This document shows positions 1-6,199 of a DNA stretch of 7,219 nucleotides, one piece after another. Position 1 is the stretch's first letter. Each line of letters begins with the position of its first letter. The translations under genes and the position numbers were made by a program. The DNA is from Oscillospiraceae bacterium (GTDB lineage Bacteria; Bacillota; Clostridia; UMGS1883): NCBI GenBank assembly GCA_015069065.1, contig SVJI01000073.1:1-7219 (forward strand). Reading direction: 5' to 3'. The notes below the pieces were generated by a model. It ran no database searches. It had not been told where the DNA came from and was given only the letters and a program-made list of their open reading frames with translations.

Positions 1-703
1 AGTAGGGAAGCATATTTTCTTCAAGCCAGCTGATAGCCTTTTCAGGAGCAAGACCCCAGTTTGTGGGACAAGTTGAAAGTACTTCTACCAGAGAGAAGCC
101 CTTACCGTCAATCTGATTCTGGAAAGCCTTCTTAATAGCAGCTTTTGCTTTTTTAACATTTGCTACATTATTTACTGCAACTCTTTCAAGGTATGTAGCA
201 CCGTCTATCTGAGAAAGCATCTCACAAACCTTTACGGGGTAGCCAACTGCCTCTACGTCACGTCCGTATGGAGAAGTCTGTGTCTTCTGTCCGGGAAGTG
301 TTGTGGGAGCCATCTGACCGCCTGTCATACCATAGATTGCATTATTTACGAAAATCACTGTAATATTTTCACCGCGAGCTGCAGAGTGAACGGTTTCTGC
401 TGTACCGATAGCTGCAAGGTCACCGTCACCCTGATAGGTGAATACGATGTTATTCTTGTCACTTCTCTTAACGCCGGTTGCAACAGCCGGTGCACGTCCG
501 TGAGCCGCCTGAACCATATCGCAGTTAAAGTAATTATATGTGAATACGCTACATCCTACAGAAGCAACGCCGATTGTTCTGCCTGTTACACCAAGCTCGT
601 CAAGAGCTTCCGCTACAAGACGGTGAATGATACCGTGTGTACAACCGGGGCAATAATGGAGCGGATTTTCTGTAAGTGCATTGGGTTTATCAAATACTAC
701 CAT
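1..703 (-). CDS. vorA: 2-oxoacid:ferredoxin oxidoreductase thiamine-diphosphate (beta) subunit, VorA type, 3' end cut by window
   Basis: The frame opens at the ATG at 703-701 and remains open to position 1, giving 234 visible residues and no stop. A full beta subunit of this kind is typically only slightly longer, so little is missing. The TPP/Mg site is plain: GDGDLAAIGTAE (92-103) followed by the paired asparagines in FVNNAIYGMTGGQ (118-130). Cysteines C18 and C21 (HYCPGCTHG), C51 (VGCS) and C212 (STCPTNWG) match in position the four ligands of the catalytic [4Fe-4S] cluster of 2-oxoacid oxidoreductase beta subunits such as the Sulfolobus enzyme. MAPTTLPGQKTQTSPYGRD (131-149) is characteristic of the family. 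A GGAGG 9 bases before the ATG lies inside the end of vorB, and the genes overlap by one base. The gamma subunit, needed for the full complex and not encoded in the window, would be expected next. Symbol usage varies (vorA/korB). Confidence 0.9.
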   Translation of the reverse strand, partial: MVVFDKPNALTENPLHYCPGCTHGIIHRLVAEALDELGVTGRTIGVASVGCSVFTYNYFNCDMVQAAHGRAPAVATGVKRSDKNNIVFTYQGDGDLAAIGTAETVHSAARGENITVIFVNNAIYGMTGGQMAPTTLPGQKTQTSPYGRDVEAVGYPVKVCEMLSQIDGATYLERVAVNNVANVKKAKAAIKKAFQNQIDGKGFSLVEVLSTCPTNWGLAPEKAISWLEENMLPY

Positions 704-1767
704 TAGTTTTTACCTCCGTTCGCCTCGTAAATTTTGTTAAGGACATCTTCTGTTGTAGTAATCATACCGCCTGTACGGTTGCAAAGGAGAACTTCCTTCT
801 TGCAACGGATAGCAAGCTCGATATCCTCAATCATCTGTCCCATAGAAAGCTCTACGCTGATGAACTTGTTAACCTTATCAGCAGCCTCATTAAGTGCTTT
901 CTTGGGGAAGGGCCAAAGTGTGATAGGACGAATCATACCAACCTTAATACCCTCTGCTCTTGCCTGGTCAATAGCATTCTTCGCTACACGTGATGCAACG
1001 CCGTATGCTACGATACAAATTTCTGCATCGTCCATAAGGTATTCTTCGTACATTGCTTCCTCTTCTTCAATCTTCCTGTAACGCTCGTAACGCTCGAAGT
1101 TAAGCTTTTCAAGTTCCTCCGGAGCAATGTAAAGAGAGTTTACAATATTGGGCTTTCTCTCACCCTTTGTTCCTGTAAGTGCCCATGATTTATCGTACTC
1201 GTTGATTTCGCCCTTTTCAAGACTTACGGGCTCCATCATCTGTCCCATCGTACCGTCGGAGAGAATCATTGCAGGCATTCTGTACTTTTCAGCAAGGTCG
1301 AAGCCCTTGAACACCATGTCAACCATTTCCTGAACGCTGTTGGGAGCAAGTACAAGCAGGTGGAAGTCACCATGTCCGCCGCCCTTTGTAGCCTGAAAAT
1401 AGTCAGACTGAGAGGGCTGAATACCACCAAGTCCGGGGCCGCCACGCTGTACATTGATAATAAGTGCAGGGAGGTCACAGCCTGCGAGGTAACTGATACC
1501 CTCACTCTTAAGGCTGATTCCGGGGCTTGAAGAGCTTGTCATAACTCTCTTACCTGTGGACGCAACACCAATAACCATGTTAATAGCTGCAATCTCACTT
1601 TCTGCCTGCAGGAAAACGCCGCCCTCTGTCTTGGGCATTTTCTTTGCCATATATGCCGCAACTTCTGTCTGCGGGGTAATAGGATAACCAAAGTAATGCT
1701 TACAACCAGCCATAATAGCAGCTTCTGCCAAAGCTTCGTTACCTTTCATCAAAACTTTTTCAGCCAT
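703..1767 (-). CDS. vorB: 2-oxoacid:ferredoxin oxidoreductase alpha subunit, VorB type (2-oxoisovalerate)
   Basis: This 354-residue protein is full length for the VorB/KorA alpha subunit (pyrimidine-binding and transketolase C-terminal-like domains of the PFOR superfamily). Signatures include the GNEALAEAA opening (9-17), YPITPQTE (28-35), the conserved glutamate block AESEIAAINM (55-64, E57), TSSSSPGISLKSEG (77-90), NVQRGGPGLGGIQPSQSD (105-122) and the C-terminal IRPITLWPFP (279-288) plus VELSMGQM (305-312). With the beta subunit it forms the thiamine-diphosphate active site that interconverts a 2-oxoacid + CoA with acyl-CoA + CO2 + reduced ferredoxin. The overall match is to proteins annotated as 3-methyl-2-oxobutanoate dehydrogenase subunit VorB; 2-oxoglutarate or an aromatic oxoacid cannot be excluded by sequence alone. 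The ATG at 1767 has GGAAAGGA 10 bases upstream. Its TAA shares one base with the vorA ATG (TAATG), so translation is likely coupled and equimolar. Confidence 0.92.
   Translation of the reverse strand: MAEKVLMKGNEALAEAAIMAGCKHYFGYPITPQTEVAAYMAKKMPKTEGGVFLQAESEIAAINMVIGVASTGKRVMTSSSSPGISLKSEGISYLAGCDLPALIINVQRGGPGLGGIQPSQSDYFQATKGGGHGDFHLLVLAPNSVQEMVDMVFKGFDLAEKYRMPAMILSDGTMGQMMEPVSLEKGEINEYDKSWALTGTKGERKPNIVNSLYIAPEELEKLNFERYERYRKIEEEEAMYEEYLMDDAEICIVAYGVASRVAKNAIDQARAEGIKVGMIRPITLWPFPKKALNEAADKVNKFISVELSMGQMIEDIELAIRCKKEVLLCNRTGGMITTTEDVLNKIYEANGGKN
713..717 (-). promoter_or_regulatory. Ribosome binding site GGAGG of vorA
   Basis: GGAGG ends 9 bases before the vorA ATG at 703 and is made by the Gly-Gly codons near the vorB C-terminus. 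With the TAATG stop/start overlap it points to coupled translation of the two catalytic subunits. Confidence 0.8.
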
Positions 1768-1777
1768 TTATTCTCAT

Positions 1778-1785
1778 TCCTTTCC
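1778..1785 (-). promoter_or_regulatory. Ribosome binding site GGAAAGGA of vorB
   Basis: GGAAAGGA lies in the 18-base gap after the ferredoxin stop and ends 10 bases before the vorB ATG at 1767. The following AATGA repeats the sequence after the ferredoxin gene's site. Confidence 0.75.
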
Positions 1786-1989
1786 TTATTTCTCTACTGT
1801 AATTACACAGTCGGGGCACATGGTTGCGCAGAATGCACAGCCGATGCACTTGTCCTGCTCTGTAACTTCTGCAGGATGATAACCGCGTTTGTTAAGTTCA
1901 TCTGCAAGATGAACAATCTTCTTTGGGCAGGCTGTTACGCACAGACCACAGCCTTTACACAAATCCTTGTTAAAGGAAACCTTTGCCAT
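1786..1989 (-). CDS. vorC: 2x[4Fe-4S] ferredoxin subunit (delta) of 2-oxoacid:ferredoxin oxidoreductase
   Basis: This 67-residue protein has two bacterial-type 4Fe-4S motifs: C11, C14, C17, C21-P and C48, C51, C54, C58-P, with an extra C61 (CPDC). In four-subunit 2-oxoacid oxidoreductases the delta subunit carries electrons between the catalytic cluster and free ferredoxin. Its position immediately before the alpha subunit gene (18-base gap) matches the usual delta-alpha-beta-gamma order of Vor/Kor clusters. A longer spacing (26 residues) separates the two motifs than in free clostridial ferredoxins, with a KRGYHP segment (34-39), which is typical of Kor/Vor delta subunits in my recollection. 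The ATG at 1989 has AGAAAGGA 10 bases upstream, lying within the end of the ATPase gene. Subunit assignment is strong; the vor rather than kor label rests on the neighbouring VorB-like protein and ilvE. Confidence 0.88.
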   Translation of the reverse strand: MAKVSFNKDLCKGCGLCVTACPKKIVHLADELNKRGYHPAEVTEQDKCIGCAFCATMCPDCVITVEK

Positions 1990-1991
1990 AT

Positions 1992-2681
1992 TTATTCATT
2001 CCTTTCTGCCCAGCTTTGTCTGACATAAAGCTCAATGGGCATTAAATTTTCAATTTTATCTGAAAGTTTATCGTACAAATCGCATTTAACAGCAGTCATT
2101 TTTATGGGGATCCCTGCTCTTTCTGAAACCTCGCTTGCATAGGAGAGGGAATTAAGAACATCCTCCGCCGTGGTTTCGTCACCTATATTGGAGTCATTTA
2201 CTATTCCCGTAAATTTCATATGGCAGGCATTTTCAATTTCTGCCATGATTTCAAGAGTCATATCTGTGTTACGGGTAAGAGGTCTGTACTTATTGATTAC
2301 AAACAGAAGCTCGTAATCGCCATCCTCTAAAATAGCATCACTGTAACGGCCAAGTGCCAATGCACCGCGGTCGTCACCGCCAACATCTATTACGGCATGA
2401 ATTTCTTTGTTTTGCAAAACGCCGTACGTTTCGGCAGGAAGTGCAGGTACGTCAACATTACTGTTGGCATATTCGGATGAAATAAGCTGTACTCCGTTTT
2501 CCTCAAGAACCTTCATAGAGTCCTTCGTCCTGAAATAGGGATTTACTATATCAAGGTCTGCAATTGAAACCTTGCTTTTATGCTTTTTAAGCCAAAGGGC
2601 ATAGTTTACAGCTACATTTGTTTTACCGCTGCCGTAATGACCGCTGAAAACAGTAATTCTTTTTATACCTCTACTGTCCAT
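1992..2681 (-). CDS. ParA/MinD/CobQ-like P-loop ATPase, role unknown
   Basis: This 229-residue protein opens with a beta strand and a P-loop, SGHYGSGKT (13-21, invariant K20). LDIVNPYFR (43-51) follows, then a Walker B/switch-II-like strand IDVGGDD (98-104) and a late strand VNDSNIG (161-167). This order fits the SIMIBI group of nucleotide-binding proteins (MinD, ParA, CooC, CobB/CobQ type). There is no signal peptide, membrane segment or C-terminal amphipathic MinD-type helix that I can recognise, so it is probably cytoplasmic. Its only cysteines are C153 and C200, so it lacks the CxxC of ApbC/Mrp-type iron-sulphur carriers. It starts inside the last 19 bases of ilvE and ends 2 bases before the ferredoxin gene, so it belongs to the same transcript. 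The GTGAGGA before the ATG supports this start. A chaperone or maturation role for the neighbouring oxidoreductase is a guess from position only; I do not recognise a named family. Confidence 0.85.
   Translation of the reverse strand: MDSRGIKRITVFSGHYGSGKTNVAVNYALWLKKHKSKVSIADLDIVNPYFRTKDSMKVLEENGVQLISSEYANSNVDVPALPAETYGVLQNKEIHAVIDVGGDDRGALALGRYSDAILEDGDYELLFVINKYRPLTRNTDMTLEIMAEIENACHMKFTGIVNDSNIGDETTAEDVLNSLSYASEVSERAGIPIKMTAVKCDLYDKLSDKIENLMPIELYVRQSWAERNE
2000..2007 (-). promoter_or_regulatory. Ribosome binding site AGAAAGGA of the ferredoxin gene
   Basis: AGAAAGGA ends 10 bases before the ATG at 1989 and overlaps the final codons of the ATPase gene, whose TAA is at 1994-1992. Confidence 0.75.
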
Positions 2682-3730
2682 CCCATATCATCCTCACGCT
2701 TACCCCACTGAATACCTGTAAGAGTATCGTAGAGCTTCTGGCTTACTTCACCAATCTCGTTGTTGTTAATAATCATTACATCATCAACATAACGAAGCTT
2801 ACCAACGGGGGAAATAACAGCCGCCGTACCTGTACCGAAGCATTCCTCAAGCTTGCCGCTCTTCTGCGCCTCGATAAGTTCCTGCGCGCTGATTCTTCTT
2901 TCTTCAACCTCGTAGCCCATCTTCTTACAAAGTGCTATTACACTGTTACGTGTAACACCGGGAAGAATACTTCCGTTTAACATGGGGGTAACAATTTTTC
3001 CGTCAATTTTGAAGAAGATGTTCATTGCGCCAACTTCTTCGATATATTTTCTCTCAACACCGTCAAGCCAAAGCACCTGAGAGTATCCGTCATCATGCGC
3101 CTTAACCTGAGCAATAAGGCTTGCAGCATAGTTACCACCTGTCTTTGCAAAGCCCATACCGCCCTTAACGGCTCTTACATATTCATCCTCAATCCAGATG
3201 CCTACAGGTGCAAGACCGCTTTCATAGTAAGCGCCGCTGGGAGCAAGGATTATTATAAACTTATAAGTCTTTGAGGGGGCAACTCCCAAAAATTCATCCG
3301 TAGCGATAATAAACGGACGAATGTAGAGAGATGTACCGTCCTCTGTAGGAATCCAATCCTCGTCAACCTTTACAACTGCCTTTACAGCCTCTACAAAATC
3401 CTCTACAGGAAGCTGAGGAATGCAAAGACGGTCATTGGTATCGTTTGTTCTTTTTGCATTCATGTCGGGGCGGAAAAGTCTTACCTTTCCGTCAACACCC
3501 TTGTACGCCTTAAGTCCCTCGAACATTTCCTGACCGTAATGGAAAACCATGGCAGCAGGTGACATTACGAGATCCTGAAAGGGTACAATTCTCGCATCAT
3601 GCCAACCCTGACCTTCGGTATAATCCATTACAAACATATGGTCTGTAAAGATTTTACCAAAGCCAAGCTTTTGTCCCTTGGCAGGTTTCTCCTTAGGAGT
3701 GGTTGTTTTCTCAATCTTAATGTTTAACAT
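2663..3730 (-). CDS. ilvE: Branched-chain amino acid aminotransferase (class IV, PLP)
   Basis: This 355-residue protein is full length for the large bacterial/eukaryotic-type branched-chain aminotransferases. It transfers the amino group between glutamate and the 2-oxoacids of valine, leucine and isoleucine in the cytoplasm. Family signatures are the FHYGQEMFEGLKAY block (63-76), YIRPF (136-140), the PLP-lysine region KGGMGFAKTGGNYA with K196 as the likely Schiff-base lysine (by analogy with human BCAT, KMGGNYG), EEVGAMNIFF (231-240), LPGVTRNSV (256-264) and the phosphate-binding FGTGTAAVISPV (298-309). The ATG at 3730 has AGAAAGGA 10 bases upstream. It follows the acyl-CoA synthetase fusion by 5 bases and its last 19 bases overlap the start of the downstream ATPase gene. 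Clustering with a 2-oxoacid:ferredoxin oxidoreductase ties it to making or degrading branched-chain acids rather than only to the classical ilv pathway. Nothing is missing or broken. Confidence 0.95.
   Translation of the reverse strand: MLNIKIEKTTTPKEKPAKGQKLGFGKIFTDHMFVMDYTEGQGWHDARIVPFQDLVMSPAAMVFHYGQEMFEGLKAYKGVDGKVRLFRPDMNAKRTNDTNDRLCIPQLPVEDFVEAVKAVVKVDEDWIPTEDGTSLYIRPFIIATDEFLGVAPSKTYKFIIILAPSGAYYESGLAPVGIWIEDEYVRAVKGGMGFAKTGGNYAASLIAQVKAHDDGYSQVLWLDGVERKYIEEVGAMNIFFKIDGKIVTPMLNGSILPGVTRNSVIALCKKMGYEVEERRISAQELIEAQKSGKLEECFGTGTAAVISPVGKLRYVDDVMIINNNEIGEVSQKLYDTLTGIQWGKREDDMGWTVEV
2691..2697 (-). promoter_or_regulatory. Ribosome binding site GTGAGGA of the P-loop ATPase gene
   Basis: GTGAGGA ends 9 bases before the ATG at 2681 and lies inside the coding sequence of ilvE, whose last 19 bases overlap the ATPase gene. 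It is weaker than the other sites of this operon, so the ATPase may depend on ribosomes arriving from ilvE. Confidence 0.55.
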
Positions 3731-3735
3731 ATATA

Positions 3736-6198
3736 TTACTTCCTTTCTAATCCAAGTAAATCTATTGATTGCTCGCGCATTTTATATTTAAGAATTTTAC
3801 CTGCGGCATTCATGGGGAATTCCTTGACAAAAACAAAGTATCTGGGGACCTTATGACGCGCTATCGAAGCATTACCGAATTCGCGCATCTCATTTTCATC
3901 CGCTTCCTCTCCCCTGTGCAATATAATCCATGCACAGCATTCCTCGCCGTATTTTTCATCGGGAACGCCTACAACCTGCACATCGCGGACTTTCGGATTA
4001 GTGAGGTAAAATTCCTCAATCTCTCTGGGATACAGATTTTCACCGCCGCGGATAATCATATCCTTAAGTCTGCCTGTAACCTTAAAGTATCCGTCAGGAG
4101 TACGGCAGCAAATATCACCTGAATGAAGCCATCCGTCTTTATCAATAGTCTGAGCAGTTGCCTCGGGCATCTTGTAATACCCTTTCATAATGTTAAAGCC
4201 GCGGGCAACAAATTCACCGCTTTCTCCGTCAGGAAGCTCCTCCCCTGTTTCAGGGTCTATAACCTTACATTCAACACCGGGGAAAGGACTGCCGACAGTT
4301 TCAACACGGTGGTCTATATCCTCGTTAACCTCACCCATGGTACAACCGGGGGAAGCCTCTGTCTGTCCGTAAACTGAAATTATTTCCCGCATATTCATTT
4401 CATCTGCGGCACGGCGCATAAGGTCTGCAGGGCAGTTAGCACCTGCCATAATTCCCGTACGCATATATGAAAAATCAGTTTTAGCGAAATCGGGATGATT
4501 GAACATGGCGATAAACATGGTGGGAACACCGTTAAAGCATGTTATGTGTTCATCATTAACGCACGCAAGCGATGACTTTGGCGAAAAATACGGCATCGGA
4601 CAAAGTGTTCCGCCATGAGTCATCGTTGATGTCATGGAAAGCACCATTCCGAAGCAATGGAACATGGGCACCTGAATCATCATACGGTCAGCGGTGGAAA
4701 GATCCATTCTGTCGCCGATTGTTTTTCCGTTATTTACAATGTTGCGGTGCGTCAGCATAACTCCCTTTGGAAAGCCTGTCGTTCCTGAGGTGTACTGCAT
4801 ATTACATACATCATCAGGTTTAACCAGCGATGCACGTCTGCGAACCTCTTCATAAGGCACCATGGAACTGCGACTGAGCATCTGCTCCCATGTGAGGCAT
4901 CCGTCCATCGAAAACCCTACCGTTACCACATTTCTGAGGAACGGAAGATTTTTGGAATAGAGGGCATCACCCGGAGTCATGGTCTTAAGTTCGGGACAAA
5001 GCTCCTCTATAATCTCTTTATAGTTAATATCCTTACAATCCTCAATCATAACAAGTGTATGTGTATCGGACTGCTTCAGCAGATATTCAATTTCGTGTAT
5101 TTTGTATGCCGTGTTAACGGTTACCAGAACCGCGCCGATTTTTGTGGTTGCCCAGAACGTTATAAACCATGCAGGAATATTTGTCGCCCAAACTGCCACA
5201 TGGTCACCGCTCTTTACACCCAGCGATATAAGTGCCGCGGCACATTCATCCACATCACGGCGGAATTCCGTGTAGGTTCTGGTATAATCAAGAGTGGTGT
5301 ATTTAAACGCATACTGGTCAGGATACTTCTCAACCATGGTGTCAAGAACGTCGGAAAAGGTTGCATCAATAACGTCGTACTTTTTCCAGACAAATGTACC
5401 TGTCTTGCTGCGGTTATAGTACGCACGGTCAAATTCCTTTTTCTCCCGTGAGAAATTTGCAATATAGTTTGAAAAATGGGTAAGCACCAAATCCGCATCG
5501 TTAATTTCTTCATTCCATGCAACGCAGATATATCCGTCATAGTTAAGCGAGGACAGTGCATTTATGATATTCTCTACAGGAAGCTCACCCTCTCCTATGA
5601 GAACGGTTTTTCCATCCTTCATATCCCCCAATCGGGCATACTTTATATATGCGCCCAGATTCTTAATTGTGGTTTCCGCACTTTCTTCCGCATGGAAGTA
5701 GGTTTCCCTGACATTCCATGACGCACCGATTACTGCAGAGGAGAAAAAGTTGATAATATCAATAACATTCTCCGTTTCAGCAAGATACCCTGCTGTTTCA
5801 AAAAGAATCTGTATATCAGCCTTTTCCGCACGCTTTATTGCGGGAGAAAGCTTTTCAAGGAGGGTTTCATTATCTGTCTTACTCTCTAATCTCAGAATGA
5901 TTCTCTCAACGCCTGCATTCCGAGCCATCTCCACATATTTGAGTATGGAATCGCTTGTTGCCTCGTCACTTTCCACGCTGTAGGGATATACAAGCGCCGA
6001 AACCGCAAGATTACGGTTGAAAAGCTTACGTTTAGCATCGGAAGTGCGGTCACTTCGAAGAATACTGTCATAATGCTGTTTTCTTTCTTTTAAAGCATCA
6101 TATATCTCGAATCCTGCATAGCCGTAATCATAAGCATAACGGCATACATCGAGAAAGGATGCACGGTTAACATGTTTAGTTGAAAAGGTAAGCTTCAT
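3736..6198 (-). CDS. Fusion protein: sugar-isomerase-type TIM barrel + AMP-forming acyl-CoA synthetase (820 aa)
   Basis: Residues 1-250 resemble the xylose isomerase-like / AP-endonuclease-2 TIM barrel (YDYGYAGFEIYD at 23-34, LFETAG at 132-137, LIGEGELPVENII at 200-212, YDGYI at 220-224). After a linker (about 251-268), residues 269-820 are a complete ANL-family acyl-CoA synthetase. It has the phosphate loop YTSGTTGFPKG (469-479), YGQTE (610-614), GWLHSGD (689-695), the hinge GRLKDMIIRGGENLYPREIE (709-728) and the adenylation lysine K801 in MNAAGKILK. The reaction is carboxylic acid + ATP + CoA to acyl-CoA + AMP + PPi, in the cytoplasm. I cannot read the chain-length preference from sequence; next to ilvE and vor, a short branched acid is the natural guess. 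No stop or frameshift separates the domains, so this is a genuine single frame. The barrel lacks several usual metal ligands and may not be an enzyme. The ATG at 6198 is chosen over an upstream TTG at 6213 because a GAGGAGG sits 6 bases before it. The gene ends 5 bases before ilvE. Confidence 0.9.
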   Translation of the reverse strand: MKLTFSTKHVNRASFLDVCRYAYDYGYAGFEIYDALKERKQHYDSILRSDRTSDAKRKLFNRNLAVSALVYPYSVESDEATSDSILKYVEMARNAGVERIILRLESKTDNETLLEKLSPAIKRAEKADIQILFETAGYLAETENVIDIINFFSSAVIGASWNVRETYFHAEESAETTIKNLGAYIKYARLGDMKDGKTVLIGEGELPVENIINALSSLNYDGYICVAWNEEINDADLVLTHFSNYIANFSREKKEFDRAYYNRSKTGTFVWKKYDVIDATFSDVLDTMVEKYPDQYAFKYTTLDYTRTYTEFRRDVDECAAALISLGVKSGDHVAVWATNIPAWFITFWATTKIGAVLVTVNTAYKIHEIEYLLKQSDTHTLVMIEDCKDINYKEIIEELCPELKTMTPGDALYSKNLPFLRNVVTVGFSMDGCLTWEQMLSRSSMVPYEEVRRRASLVKPDDVCNMQYTSGTTGFPKGVMLTHRNIVNNGKTIGDRMDLSTADRMMIQVPMFHCFGMVLSMTSTMTHGGTLCPMPYFSPKSSLACVNDEHITCFNGVPTMFIAMFNHPDFAKTDFSYMRTGIMAGANCPADLMRRAADEMNMREIISVYGQTEASPGCTMGEVNEDIDHRVETVGSPFPGVECKVIDPETGEELPDGESGEFVARGFNIMKGYYKMPEATAQTIDKDGWLHSGDICCRTPDGYFKVTGRLKDMIIRGGENLYPREIEEFYLTNPKVRDVQVVGVPDEKYGEECCAWIILHRGEEADENEMREFGNASIARHKVPRYFVFVKEFPMNAAGKILKYKMREQSIDLLGLERK
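3741..3748 (-). promoter_or_regulatory. Ribosome binding site AGAAAGGA of ilvE
   Basis: AGAAAGGA on the minus strand ends 10 bases before the ilvE ATG (3730) and lies at the very end of the upstream fusion gene. The same 8-mer at the same distance precedes the ferredoxin gene, and a one-base variant precedes vorB. Confidence 0.75.
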
Positions 6199-6199
6199 C

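Noticed and set aside
1..1989. Pyruvate or 2-oxoglutarate:ferredoxin oxidoreductase instead of a branched-chain enzyme
   Set aside because: The alpha subunit resembles VorB most closely and the cluster contains ilvE and a LeuA-like gene. Not excluded for 2-oxoglutarate, but less likely.
1992..2681. Plasmid or chromosome partition ParA, implying a plasmid region
   Set aside because: No ParB-like gene, centromere-like repeats or replication gene is present, and the gene is embedded in a metabolic operon.
2944..2957. Hyphenated palindrome TGTTAC-GT-GTAACA as a possible operator
   Set aside because: It lies inside ilvE and encodes part of the conserved PGVTRNSV motif; coding constraint explains it and no second copy was noticed near a gene start.
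5059..5451. Plus-strand open frame of 130 codons, and similar plus-strand frames at 386-706, 676-993, 734-1081, 1696-2028 and 3769-4122
   Set aside because: They are antisense to well-supported conserved genes, their translations show no recognisable domain, and no ribosome binding site stands out before them.
5450..6198. DNA-repair endonuclease IV activity for the N-terminal barrel
   Set aside because: Only the fold family is shared; the metal-ligand positions are not conserved and the fusion context is metabolic.
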